Origin: Prochlorococcus sp. AG-355-I04
Lineage (GTDB): Bacteria; Cyanobacteriota; Cyanobacteriia; PCC-6307; Cyanobiaceae
Length of the DNA stretch: 64,000 nucleotides
Direction: 5' to 3'
Assembly (NCBI GenBank): GCA_003280915.1
Contig: QCDL01000005.1
Span: forward strand, 1 to 64,000
Of the stretch, positions 48,615 to 57,075 are shown piece by piece. A program made the translations under genes and the position numbers. Within the stretch, counting starts at the first letter, position 1. Each line of letters opens with the position of its first letter. Below the pieces are notes generated by a model, which saw only the letters and a list, made by a program, of their open reading frames with translations, was not told the DNA's origin and did not search any database.

Positions 48615-49158
48615 TAACAACTTACCCAGTTGGAGGCAAGATTTAAAATCTTCTAGAAAAAAAGAAGGCAAATCACCCTCTAATAGATGGATACAGCTTG
48701 CAACAGTCAGCGAAGAAAATGAGCCAAGATTAAGAACAGTTGTTTTCAGAGGATGGCATAAAGATAGTTCAATGATTATTTTTACAGATAGAAGAAGTGA
48801 AAAAATTGGGCATTTACAATCCAACCCTAATGCAGAAATATTATGGTTCTTTTTGAAAACCAAATCACAATATAGATTCAAAGGAAAAATTCATGAATTA
48901 AGGGATAACAAAAATTATTGGGATTTATTATCAGAAAAATCAAAATCTTCTTGGTTTTGGGGATCTCCTGGAGAGAAAATAAACCCAAAATTCCAATCTG
49001 CTTACGAAATATTATCCAATCTTCCCAAGTCAGAAAATTTTGTAGTTCTAAATTTTGAAATCGATTCAGTAGATCTTCTTAAATTAGAACAGCCTGTTCA
49101 TAAAAGATATCTTTGGGAAAAGAGTAAGAAATGGGAAAAAGTTGAAATTAATCCTTAA
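48607..49158 (+). CDS. pyridoxamine 5'-phosphate oxidase-like FMN protein
   Basis: Split-barrel flavin-binding protein. The FMN-contact stretches resemble PdxH (NRWIQLATVSEENEPRLRTVVFRGWHKDSSMIIFTDRRSEKIGHLQSNPNAEILWFF) and the end KRYLWEKSKKWEKVEINP matches the C-terminal KR/W block of PNPOx-like plant and cyanobacterial proteins. At 183 aa it is slightly short of true PdxH and lacks some PLP-contact residues I would expect, so oxidase activity is uncertain. It overlaps the membrane methyltransferase-like gene by 8 bp. Confidence 0.85.
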   Translation: MPDNNLPSWRQDLKSSRKKEGKSPSNRWIQLATVSEENEPRLRTVVFRGWHKDSSMIIFTDRRSEKIGHLQSNPNAEILWFFLKTKSQYRFKGKIHELRDNKNYWDLLSEKSKSSWFWGSPGEKINPKFQSAYEILSNLPKSENFVVLNFEIDSVDLLKLEQPVHKRYLWEKSKKWEKVEINP

Positions 49159-49232
49159 ATATTTCTAAATTGTATATTTAGGTTGAAAAACAAATAGTGA
49201 TCAGTCAGTTTTAAAAAAGAAGTATTATTCAT

Positions 49233-49406
49233 ATGGATTTTTCAGAAATTCCAGAAAACCCTTTAATCTTTTTATCTTGGGTGACTGCTATAGGGCTATT
49301 TATAAGTCTTTCAGAAGCAACAATTAAGATAAAACTTGAGAAGAGAAATTGTTATAGAAAAAGGTTAGAACTAATCAATAACCTTTATCCTAAAAAATTA
49401 GCTTGA
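49233..49406 (+). CDS. small single-helix membrane protein (57 aa), unknown
   Basis: Too short for the ORF track. It starts with ATG and reads MDFSEIPENPLIFLSWVTAI at the N-terminus. One membrane helix (NPLIFLSWVTAIGLFISLSEA) is followed by a basic amphipathic tail (KIKLEKRNCYRKRLELI). The composition is protein-like and the flanks are short. Its end overlaps doxX on the other strand by 9 bp. No family is recognised. Confidence 0.7.
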   Translation: MDFSEIPENPLIFLSWVTAIGLFISLSEATIKIKLEKRNCYRKRLELINNLYPKKLA

Positions 49407-49949
49407 AGTATCTGAGAGTATGTTCGCTTGCAGAAATTGAAATAAGCCACCTTTACTTGTTTCTTCTTTAACTTCAACTTCCTTAGAATTTTTTGGTTTT
49501 GTTGAAGAAATGATTTCCTCTTCATCTTCTGATTTCAAAATTCTGATAATGACTTCATCTAAGGAGAAATTACCAGGCCCTGTTAATGCAATTGATGTTG
49601 CTGAAGCGAAATACAAAAGTAAAAGTTCTAGTAAGAAAATATTAAAACCTGAAGTAACTAGTGCATGATAAATGGCTACAGAAATTGTTCCCACAATTGC
49701 CAAAGCCCCGAATCTTGTCGCTAAGCCGATAATTAGTAGCCAACTACCACCTATTTCAGAGAATGCCGCTATGTATGATAAAAATATTGGAAATGGAAGA
49801 TGTAATGGTCTGACAAAAGCATCAGCGAAATTTTCTATATTTGCTAATTTCTCATATCCGTGATGAATAAGAACAGTTCCAGTTATAACTCTAAGAATTA
49901 ATAAAGCAGTATCTTTGCTAAACGACTTGGTAAGAATTGTTGAGAGCAC
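49398..49949 (-). CDS. DoxX family membrane protein
   Basis: Four membrane helices in the first 140 residues with the DoxX-type start LLILRVITGTVLIHHGYEKLANIENFADAF and later FSEIGGSWLLIIGLATRFGALAIVGTISVAIYHAL. The C-terminal 50 residues are polar and variable. The family is linked to oxidoreductase or redox roles in membranes, but the function in cyanobacteria is not established. At 183 aa it is typical. It starts with GTG. Confidence 0.88.
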   Translation of the reverse strand: MLSTILTKSFSKDTALLILRVITGTVLIHHGYEKLANIENFADAFVRPLHLPFPIFLSYIAAFSEIGGSWLLIIGLATRFGALAIVGTISVAIYHALVTSGFNIFLLELLLLYFASATSIALTGPGNFSLDEVIIRILKSEDEEEIISSTKPKNSKEVEVKEETSKGGLFQFLQANILSDTSS

Positions 49950-50006
49950 TATAAAAAAATTATCCTTAAGTAAAAATAACTAGTCACAGTATCCATCGTG
50001 GATTAA

Positions 50007-50050
50007 AGAGCAAAAGTCGCGCCTAATTAAGTATTTATACTTAGTGCTCT
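50007..50050. other. possible structured intergenic element
   Basis: Two nested inverted repeats: outer AGAGCA (50007-50012) with TGCTCT (50045-50050), and inner TAAGTA-TTTA-TACTTA (50028-50043). They lie between the starts of doxX and the end of the photolyase-like gene. It may be a small RNA, an attenuator or a protein-binding site. No T run follows directly, so it is not a standard terminator. Confidence 0.3.
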
Positions 50051-50085
50051 AATGAATTCTTTTTCTGATTAGGAATTCAAGTAAG

Positions 50086-51240
50086 TTAAAAATTATTTTT
50101 TGAAAAATTTTCTAATATTCTCTGATTTATTTTTGGAATATTTTCTTTAAATTTAAAAAACCCTCTTTTAGCAAATTTCCAAGCAAATAAATCTTCATCC
50201 CTCACAAGATTAAAAATTTTTTTATGGTGTAAATTTTTAAACTCAGTTATGAAATCATAATTTTCTCCTACTCCAGGATAAATAATGTCTATTTCGTTAG
50301 TATTTTTAAAAGTACTTTCCAATGAATAAGGATCAATCTGTTCAACATTATCAAATTGCTCTACAAATTCAGAGACCAAATCTTGTTTAAATTTCAAAAC
50401 AGATTCAGACAATTTAATTTGTCTTTGTTCATTTTTTAAAAGGATAATAAATACTTTTTTATAGCTTGGAAGTAAATTTTTAAGGGTTGCTAGGTGCAGA
50501 TCATTTTCAAACATAATCAGATAATCTGATTTAGGATCCATATCATTTTTATAAATCTCATCTTCAAATGGTATTTGATTAGATTCTTCAAGAAAAATTT
50601 GTTGATTACTTATTTTTTCTACATTAAATCTATTATTTGAAAACTTTCTGAGGTTTGATGATGAAAAAAGATATTGTTTTCCCTTCGTTTGCAATCCTCC
50701 GACCCATCTCCAGCTAAGAAGATTAGATGAAGCATCTCCATCAAAAAGATATTTAAAGAAAAACTTTGCTCCCAATTGCCATGGGAGGCCTAAATTAAAT
50801 ATCCAAGTACTCGCAAACCACATTCTTGTATGGTTATGCAAATAGTTGTACTGCTTTAATTCATGGACCCAAGAATTAAAAAAATCTAATTCTGTATTGC
50901 CATTAATTGCACTTTCATATAGCTCATAATCAAAATCGAAATTGTTTTCTGAAATAAAATTTCTCCAAACTTTGGGTCTATTTTCCATCCAACCTTTCCA
51001 GTAAACTCTCCAAAATATTTCTTCAACAAATTTAGTTGAATTTTTGATTTTGTACTTACTTTTAATATCATTGATCAGATCATATTCCGATAATATTCTA
51101 TGAGTAATGAAAGGCGATAATTTTGAAACTGAACTTTCGTTATTTGGCCCAAAATCAAAATTTCTTAATTTTGCATAATCATTGATTTTGTATTTCGCAA
51201 AATTTTCCCAGGTATTTTGAGCTTTTAATAAAAATGACAT
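50086..51240 (-). CDS. photolyase/cryptochrome-like FAD-domain protein with swapped domain order
   Basis: The N-terminal 205 residues are the photolyase FAD-binding helical domain (LSPFITHRILSEYDLIN, FVEEIFWRVYWKGWMENRP, NHTRMWFASTWIFNLGLPWQLGAKFFFKYLFDGDASSNLLSWRWVGGLQTKGKQYL). In classical photolyases this domain is C-terminal. Residues about 238-365 look like an alpha/beta domain (SDYLIMFENDLHLATLKNLLPSYKKVFIILL, then IDIIYPGVGENYDFI) that resembles the usual N-terminal antenna domain. So the order appears circularly permuted. Repair activity is not certain. It is divergent from a ligase-like gene. Confidence 0.85.
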   Translation of the reverse strand: MSFLLKAQNTWENFAKYKINDYAKLRNFDFGPNNESSVSKLSPFITHRILSEYDLINDIKSKYKIKNSTKFVEEIFWRVYWKGWMENRPKVWRNFISENNFDFDYELYESAINGNTELDFFNSWVHELKQYNYLHNHTRMWFASTWIFNLGLPWQLGAKFFFKYLFDGDASSNLLSWRWVGGLQTKGKQYLFSSSNLRKFSNNRFNVEKISNQQIFLEESNQIPFEDEIYKNDMDPKSDYLIMFENDLHLATLKNLLPSYKKVFIILLKNEQRQIKLSESVLKFKQDLVSEFVEQFDNVEQIDPYSLESTFKNTNEIDIIYPGVGENYDFITEFKNLHHKKIFNLVRDEDLFAWKFAKRGFFKFKENIPKINQRILENFSKNNF

Positions 51241-51386
51241 TTTCTCATAACTTTAAAAAATTTTTTTATGTATTGATAGAAATTTCAAAAATTTGCCTTC
51301 AAATTAATCCTTAAAATTTTCTATTTCACTTTTAAGTAAATATGTTTGATTGAAGTATTTAATTTAAACGCCTTATCAGTACATTT

Positions 51387-51419
51387 TATACTCTTAAATC
51401 GCTCTCTGCATAGGAGGAT
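51387..51419 (+). promoter_or_regulatory. possible promoter and strong ribosome-binding site for a short ORF
   Basis: A -10-like TATACT (51387-51392) is followed about 20 bases later by AGGAGG, an unusually strong Shine-Dalgarno for this genome. A GTG-started 17-codon ORF (51425-51478) follows. It may be a leader peptide for the ligase-like gene 40 bp downstream or a chance match. No -35 box is convincing. Confidence 0.3.
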
Positions 51420-51518
51420 ATTTAGTGGTCAATTACTTTTTAGATCTAATTTTAGTTTTCAAATCTTTATTTAAATGATTTTTTTCTAAAAGATTTTTAA
51501 ATATTTATCAGAATTATT

Positions 51519-52268
51519 ATGAATAATTTATTAGTGAGAGATGTTAAGTATCTAGATGAACAATACAGAATAGGTGAAGGCATAATTTCGGATGATGCAT
51601 TTAAGCAACTTGAGAAGCTCTTTATTCCTATTGATCCAAACCCTAACTACTTTAATCAAAAAAATAATAAACTTTTGCCAAAATTAGCTAAAGAAAACTA
51701 TAAAGAATTTTTGGAAAGTTTATTAACAAAAACAAGATTAAGCATTCAACCAAAAATTGATGGCTGTGCTATTGCAATTAGATATATAGATGGCAATTTT
51801 AATAAAGCTATTACAAAGAAAGGATTTGATGTCTCAAGCAAAATTAAACAAATTAAAAATGTCCCCGATTGTATTCCTATCAAACGAGATTTTCAAATTA
51901 GAGGTGAACTATACTCTACAAACCAAGTTGCCGGCATTTCCAAAAGAATTACAAGAAAATACCTCAATGATAAGAAAGGGATTGGAGAAAGTCTCCGCTT
52001 TTGCTGTTTCCAAATACTTAATGGAAGACTTAATCAATACGAAACCCTTAACTATCTTAAAAAATGTGGCTTCAGCACCCCTGAAAGTTACTTCACAAAT
52101 CATACAAGCGAAATCCAAATATATATAAAAAATTGGTTAGAGAAAAAAATATTTGCAAAATATCCAACTAATGGGATAGTTATAAAAATAAATAGTAGGA
52201 AATTACAGTTACTTAGAGAGAAAAGTTTATCTCAAAATAATGAATGGCAATATGCAATTGAAAAATAA
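51519..52268 (+). CDS. minimal NAD+-dependent DNA ligase-like protein (adenylation domain only)
   Basis: Matches the LigA nucleotidyltransferase domain: the lysine motif PKIDGCAIAIRY (K79), RGELY (motif III, residues 129-132), a segment ITRKYLN and GESLRFCCFQIL, and motif IV/V NGIVIKIN (K223), ending right after EWQYAIEK. It has only a short Ia-like N-terminus and lacks the OB fold, zinc finger, HhH and BRCT parts of full LigA (about 670 aa). Some key residues differ, for example motif I is preceded by Q77 where LigA has Glu. Ligation may be partial or lost. Confidence 0.78.
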   Translation: MNNLLVRDVKYLDEQYRIGEGIISDDAFKQLEKLFIPIDPNPNYFNQKNNKLLPKLAKENYKEFLESLLTKTRLSIQPKIDGCAIAIRYIDGNFNKAITKKGFDVSSKIKQIKNVPDCIPIKRDFQIRGELYSTNQVAGISKRITRKYLNDKKGIGESLRFCCFQILNGRLNQYETLNYLKKCGFSTPESYFTNHTSEIQIYIKNWLEKKIFAKYPTNGIVIKINSRKLQLLREKSLSQNNEWQYAIEK

Positions 52269-52376
52269 TATTGAATAGTACCTTCAATAAGAGCTCACGA
52301 TACTGAATTCCAGTATTTACAGTGGAAAAGTAATTAAATTTTGGTTAAATTCCAAAGCAATTTGCAGGATTACTAA

Positions 52377-53306
52377 ATGACTGCCACTATTTCAAGGCCA
52401 AAAATCTCTAAATGGGAAACATCTAATATTCCAAACCTTACAGGCAAAACAGCGCTTATTACTGGTGCGAATAGTGGTCTTGGATATTACACTGCAAAGG
52501 CCTTAGCAGAAAAAAATGCTCATGTTGTTATAGCTTGTAGATCACTCGAAAAAGCTAATCAAACTATCAAAAAACTTAAAGGTCTTAATCCTGAAGGATT
52601 ATTTACACCATTAGAATTAGATTTGTCAGATTTAAAAAATATTGTAGAAGTTCAGTCCAAAATTTTTGATAATTTTGAAAATTTGGATTTACTAATCAAT
52701 AATGCAGGCATTATGCATCCGCCTAAAACTCTTAGTGCCCAAGGATATGAAATACAATTTGCAGTTAATCATCTAGCTCACATGCTTTTGACACTAAAGT
52801 TACTTCCAATTATTGAAAAAAAAGAAGAATCTAGAATAGTGACGGTGACTTCCGGAGCACAATTTTTTGGCAAAGTTGGTTGGAAAAATCTGAAAGCCGA
52901 GAACTATTACAACAAATGGGAATCTTACTCCAATAGCAAATTGGCAAATGTAATGTTTGCTTTGGAACTAAATGAGAACTTAAAGCACAAAAATATACTT
53001 TCTTTAGCTGCTCACCCAGGAATTGCAAAAACAAATCTCTTTACTGCTCAAAAACCTAACCCTGGTCCATTAGAAACACTCTCATTGGAATTATTTAGTC
53101 CTATTTTTCAAACTGCTGAGATGGGTGCTTTACCTCAGCTTTTTGCAGCTACTTCACCAGACGCAAGAGGCGGTGATCATTATGGTCCTAGATTTAATTT
53201 CAGAGGTCATCCAAAACTATCCCCTACTTCTCCTTTCGCAATGAATAAAAAAGAAAGAAAAATTTTATGGGGAAAAAGCCTCGAAATACTTAATAACTTC
53301 TTATAA
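52377..53306 (+). CDS. short-chain dehydrogenase/reductase (POR/retinol-dehydrogenase-like)
   Basis: Classical SDR. TGxxxGxG is TGANSGLGYYTAKALA, NNAG is INNAGIMHPP, and the catalytic set is the serine in TVTSGAQ and the YSNSK tyrosine-lysine pair. The C-terminal third (AAHPGIAKTNLF, GGDHYGPRFNFRGHPKL) resembles the group that includes light-dependent protochlorophyllide reductase relatives and retinol dehydrogenases. At 309 aa it is normal. The substrate is unknown. The end overlaps a small gene on the opposite strand by 6 bp. Confidence 0.88.
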   Translation: MTATISRPKISKWETSNIPNLTGKTALITGANSGLGYYTAKALAEKNAHVVIACRSLEKANQTIKKLKGLNPEGLFTPLELDLSDLKNIVEVQSKIFDNFENLDLLINNAGIMHPPKTLSAQGYEIQFAVNHLAHMLLTLKLLPIIEKKEESRIVTVTSGAQFFGKVGWKNLKAENYYNKWESYSNSKLANVMFALELNENLKHKNILSLAAHPGIAKTNLFTAQKPNPGPLETLSLELFSPIFQTAEMGALPQLFAATSPDARGGDHYGPRFNFRGHPKLSPTSPFAMNKKERKILWGKSLEILNNFL

Positions 53307-53567
53307 ATTTTTCATTTTTACTAACTTTAGAAAATACTTCAAGATATGTAATTCACTCTCTGAGAGTTTCATAAATTCTGTTAGGGCATCATAATTTTTT
53401 TCATCAATTTTTTTTGACAATTGAATAAAACTATCATGGTTTTCATTAACAAAGCGCTCAGCAATCTGAGACGGAGTTAAACCCTGTTCAATTAATTCAC
53501 CTGGAGCATTTTTCTCCCACTTTTCATAAAACCAAGAGAACCAATATTTTGCAGTATTATCTTCCAT
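53301..53567 (-). CDS. small helical protein, unknown
   Basis: Hypothetical 88 aa soluble protein, acidic, with EKWEKNAPGELIEQGLTPSQIAERFVNENHDSFIQLSKKIDEKNYDALTEFMKLSE. The segment LTPSQIAERF could be a helix-turn-helix start, but it is short and not typical. No family is recognised. It sits between the SDR and murD on the opposite strand. Confidence 0.6.
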   Translation of the reverse strand: MEDNTAKYWFSWFYEKWEKNAPGELIEQGLTPSQIAERFVNENHDSFIQLSKKIDEKNYDALTEFMKLSESELHILKYFLKLVKMKNL

Positions 53568-53667
53568 TAATTAAATTTTCTTGGGCGAATACTATAAATA
53601 CTGAAGAAAAATCTCATGATTGAATTACCCTTTAAACACAATTAATATAAATGCAATTATTAATTTA

Positions 53668-55098
53668 ATGATAGATAATCATTTAAGTAAAAGAGATATT
53701 AATCTTGTAATTGGATTAGGTAAATCTGGATTTTGGGCTGCCAAGTATTTGAAAAGCATCAATAAGAGAGTAATTGTTTGGGAAAGTAAAGATGGGATAG
53801 AATTCTTAGAAAGAAAAACAGCATTAGAAGAGCTTAATATCATAGTTTCTCTAAATAAAGAATTTGTATTTGAAGAAATTCAACCTTTTTTGAAAGAGAT
53901 CGAATCTGTTGTTGTAAGTCCATCAATACCTTATGACCATATAACTGTTATTGAATTAAAAAAAAAGGGAATTAAAGTAATTGGAGAAATTAATGTTGCA
54001 TGGGAAATTTTAAAAGACACAAATTGGATAGGTATTACTGGCACAAATGGCAAGACTACTGTTACTCATCTACTAAGCCATATACTCTGTGATACTGGAT
54101 TATATGCTCCTTTTGCTGGAAATATTGGTACACCTTTATGTAAGTATGCTCACTCCAAAAAACATGAAAAAATTGATTGGGTTGTAGCTGAATTAAGCAG
54201 TTATCAAATAGAAATATCTCCAGAAGTAAAACCTAATATTGGGATATGGACAACCTTCACAGAAGATCATCTTGAAAGACATAAAACACTTGAAAACTAT
54301 TTCAACATAAAAAAAAGCTTGTTAGAAAAATCTGATTTTAGAATTTATAATTATGACGATAAAAACCTGAGAAATCACTACAGTTCACTATCAAGAGGGG
54401 TTTGGATAACAACTAGTTTTGATAAATCAAATTTTATTCATTGCGATTATTGGATAGATGAACAATCGTACATTGTTGAGAGAGGGAAGAAATTATTCAA
54501 ACTTGAACATTTTTCTTTAAAAGGAATGCATAATCTTCAAAATCTTTTATTGGTAATTGCAGCAGCAAGAAAAGTTGGATTATCTGGTAAGAAGATTAAA
54601 GATTCTTTATCTAATTACAAACAATTACCCCATAGGATGGAAACAATTTATAAAAATAATGATATGGAAATCATTAATGATAGTAAAGCTACAAATTTTG
54701 ACTCATCTATTGCGGGAATAAGTTCAATTGAAGGTCAAATAATAATAATTGCTGGGGGTAGATTAAAAGGCAATGAATATAGTGAGTGGATAAAAGTTTT
54801 AAAGAAAAAAGTTAAATGTGTTTTCCTTTTTGGAGAGAGCTCAAAAGTCCTAAAAATGGCGCTTATTAATGAAGGGTTTAAAAAAAATATTTTTGAATTT
54901 TCAGAACTAAAAGAGCTTATAAATTTTGTTTTTAATTATATGCAAAATAATAGGGTTGGAACATTATTATTCTCACCTTCTTGCTCTAGTTTTGATCAAT
55001 TTAAAAATTATGAAGAGCGTGGAGATTATTTCAAGAAATTAATAAGTGAAAAATTATTGGATAATAAATCCATTTTTTGTTCAAGTATCATTTCGTAA
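53668..55098 (+). CDS. murD: UDP-N-acetylmuramoyl-L-alanine--D-glutamate ligase
   Basis: Mur ligase that adds D-Glu to UDP-MurNAc-L-Ala. The N-terminal Rossmann part [18 protein letters not shown], the ATP loop [15 protein letters not shown], and later [16 protein letters not shown] and [24 protein letters not shown] mark the domains. I use the ATG at 53668, which removes 16 residues of weak sequence and leaves 476 aa, near the usual 440-480. It is monocistronic here; ddl is the only other peptidoglycan precursor gene in the window. Confidence 0.94.
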   Translation: MIDNHLSKRDINLVIGLGKSGFWAAKYLKSINKRVIVWESKDGIEFLERKTALEELNIIVSLNKEFVFEEIQPFLKEIESVVVSPSIPYDHITVIELKKKGIKVIGEINVAWEILKDTNWIGITGTNGKTTVTHLLSHILCDTGLYAPFAGNIGTPLCKYAHSKKHEKIDWVVAELSSYQIEISPEVKPNIGIWTTFTEDHLERHKTLENYFNIKKSLLEKSDFRIYNYDDKNLRNHYSSLSRGVWITTSFDKSNFIHCDYWIDEQSYIVERGKKLFKLEHFSLKGMHNLQNLLLVIAAARKVGLSGKKIKDSLSNYKQLPHRMETIYKNNDMEIINDSKATNFDSSIAGISSIEGQIIIIAGGRLKGNEYSEWIKVLKKKVKCVFLFGESSKVLKMALINEGFKKNIFEFSELKELINFVFNYMQNNRVGTLLFSPSCSSFDQFKNYEERGDYFKKLISEKLLDNKSIFCSSIIS

Positions 55099-55184
55099 TT
55101 TTCAGGTCGGTCATCACAACCGTTTACCCTCTAGCAAATATTCACTTAATTAGTTAGATTTTGACTATAAATTAACCACTAGCA

Positions 55185-55499
55185 ATGAGTGAATCTAACA
55201 ATTTACCTCAAGCAATAAGTCATAAAAAATTAAGTTACTTGATGCTTAAGGCACAAAAGGATTCTCATTTTTCTGATGAATTAGCAGAAATAGAAAGCCC
55301 TGAAAAAAGAGAATTTGAAGAGTTAATCAACAATTGGGAAGCTTCAACTAAGAAGGTAGTTAATGAGTTATCAAAAAGAAAAGAGAATTTACTAAAAGAT
55401 AAATCACCAAATTCCTTAATTGCACTTGGTGCTATGGAAGTTCACCTTAATATGGCTTTGCAAGCCTTAAATGCATTTAATAAAGGAGTTGATGGGTAA
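55185..55499 (+). CDS. conserved small helical protein, unknown
   Basis: Hypothetical 104 aa acidic, soluble and mostly helical protein. The sequence HKKLSYLMLKAQKDSHFSDELAEIESPEKREFEELINNWEASTKKVVNELSKRKENLLKD suggests a coiled coil, followed by LIALGAMEVHLNMALQALNAF. I recall such proteins only in picocyanobacteria and cannot give a function. It follows murD by 86 bp and is convergent with pirin. Confidence 0.65.
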   Translation: MSESNNLPQAISHKKLSYLMLKAQKDSHFSDELAEIESPEKREFEELINNWEASTKKVVNELSKRKENLLKDKSPNSLIALGAMEVHLNMALQALNAFNKGVDG

Positions 55500-55512
55500 A
55501 ATAACAGATAAG

Positions 55513-56244
55513 TTATAAGGAAGGCATCGAAAATAAGAGAAAATCTAAGTTTTTCTCAGTATCTATAGAAACATCATCATAATAATTAACTTCAAAACCC
55601 AAGCCATCGCCAGATTCGAGAAATATATTTGAATTAGAGTCTTTACTTTTTAATAAAAGATTACCTTCTATTATTTGGATCCAATTATATTTATCGATTT
55701 TTAATGGCAATTTTTTTTCTTTAATTGGCTTATATTTACAACGCCATAAAGAAATACTTTGATTTAAAGAAAGCTTATTATTTTTAGAATCTTTGTAATT
55801 AAAAATAAGATTGTCCCACAACTTTTCATTTAATGAAATTTGATCATATCGAGGTTTGATATTTTCTTTTTGAGGGTATATCCAAATCTGGAACAACTTA
55901 CAGGTCTCATTTTCTTCATTCTTCTCGCTATGAGAGATTCCAGTACCTGCAGACATAACTTGTACTTCATCTTTGTGAATTTTTCCAAGATTGTTTAACG
56001 AGTCTCTATGAGTTATTGCTCCTTTTGTTACGACAGTAATAATTTCCATATTTGCATGAGAATGTGTATTAAACCCTGCATTAGGAGAAATAATATCTTC
56101 GTTTATAACTCTAATTTTCCCAAAATTATCCCATTTTGGATCTCTATGCTCTGCGAAAGAAAATGAATGCATTGAATGCAGCCAATCTCTTCTTGATAAA
56201 AATCTATCATCGGATTTTCTTATTTTAATAATATTAAAAACCAT
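55513..56244 (-). CDS. pirin family protein
   Basis: Bicupin of the pirin group. Metal-binding cupin motifs are visible in GFNTHSHANMEIITVVTKGAITHRDSL and VQVMSAGTGISHSEKNEENE, with the histidines and glutamate expected for an iron site. The N-terminus RRDWLHSMHSFSFAEHRDP is a strong family signature. Some pirins have quercetinase or regulatory roles; none can be assigned here. I use the ATG at 56244. At about 243 aa it is normal. Confidence 0.9.
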   Translation of the reverse strand: MVFNIIKIRKSDDRFLSRRDWLHSMHSFSFAEHRDPKWDNFGKIRVINEDIISPNAGFNTHSHANMEIITVVTKGAITHRDSLNNLGKIHKDEVQVMSAGTGISHSEKNEENETCKLFQIWIYPQKENIKPRYDQISLNEKLWDNLIFNYKDSKNNKLSLNQSISLWRCKYKPIKEKKLPLKIDKYNWIQIIEGNLLLKSKDSNSNIFLESGDGLGFEVNYYDDVSIDTEKNLDFLLFSMPSL

Positions 56245-56338
56245 CAAAATTAAATAGAATGAAAAAATTCTAAATAATTAGAAAAATATTTGTAAAATTT
56301 TTTGATAAATTATTCCTAAAAAAAAACAAATATTAAAT

Positions 56339-56467
56339 TTAAAAATTTATTTTACTCTGAGCCTTATTAGCCTTTATCAATATTTTTTGTGCTTCGTCTC
56401 TTGTAAGGCATTTTTCTGCTTTTACGTTTAAGTTTTTAAGTTTTTGCAGTTGCTTTGTGTTACTCAT
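56339..56467 (-). CDS. small lysine-rich protein (42 aa), unknown
   Basis: Not in the ORF track. It starts with ATG and reads MSNTKQLQKLKNLNVKAEKC, then LTRDEAQKILIKANKAQSK. It is highly basic and helical with no membrane segment. It could contact nucleic acid or ribosomes. The ORF is well framed, with an ATG and 65-70 bp spacers on both sides. I recall similar tiny conserved ORFs in Prochlorococcus but cannot name a family. Confidence 0.6.
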   Translation of the reverse strand: MSNTKQLQKLKNLNVKAEKCLTRDEAQKILIKANKAQSKINF

Positions 56468-56532
56468 AATTTAACCTGTTCTTAACTCTATTTTAACATA
56501 AGTTTAAATTAATCGCCTCTTAAACCTTGGTA

Positions 56533-57075
56533 TCAAATCGTTTTTACTGCTTTGAGAATGGAATTATCAGAACAGTATAGAGGATGTATTGGATTATCTT
56601 TGATTGTTTTCTTAATTAAAAGCGGTCCCAAAGGATTATCAAAATTATTTTTTCTGATTGAGTTATATTGCATTATTTTTTTTGATATTCTTTTATTTCT
56701 ATTTAGAAATTTTCCTTTGTTACCCCAACCTAACCATAAATCACAATTTTTATTTTCAGACCAGTGTTTTAAGTTTTTATAAATATGATTATTGTTTCGA
56801 TAACCCACAGGGTTTTTATGTTTAAAAAGTTTTTCTGGTTTGCTTGAAATAAGAGCAAATAGATTTATTAATTTTACTTTGCCGTAATTATTATTTTTCG
56901 AAATTTTGATTATCTTTTTTGTTGTATTGTCTAAGAAAACTTCATCCGACAATGAGGGATTTAAACCAATAAAAATAATTTCCTTTGAAGATTTAGAAAC
57001 CTTATAACTTAAACTCCATCTATATAGTTTGTTGGCACTTATTAAACAATTTCTTTCTAGAAATAAATTATTCAA
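56533..57075 (-). CDS. DUF1643 domain protein
   Basis: Soluble 180 aa protein with the DUF1643 pattern: LSYKVSKSSKEIIFIGLNPSLSDEVFLDNTTKKI, then KVKLINLFALISSKPEKLFKHKNPVGYRNN, and the LWLGWGNKGKF strand. DUF1643 has no established activity; the fold resembles uracil-DNA-glycosylase-like proteins in some analyses, but I cannot confirm that here. The TTG start overlaps the end of DUF2214 in a TTGA, so the two are coupled. Confidence 0.85.
   Translation of the reverse strand: MNNLFLERNCLISANKLYRWSLSYKVSKSSKEIIFIGLNPSLSDEVFLDNTTKKIIKISKNNNYGKVKLINLFALISSKPEKLFKHKNPVGYRNNNHIYKNLKHWSENKNCDLWLGWGNKGKFLNRNKRISKKIMQYNSIRKNNFDNPLGPLLIKKTIKDNPIHPLYCSDNSILKAVKTI

Noticed and set aside
51790-52128. 112 aa plus-strand ORF within the ligase-like gene
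   Set aside because: Different frame of a gene whose motifs are clear; composition not protein-like for a second product.
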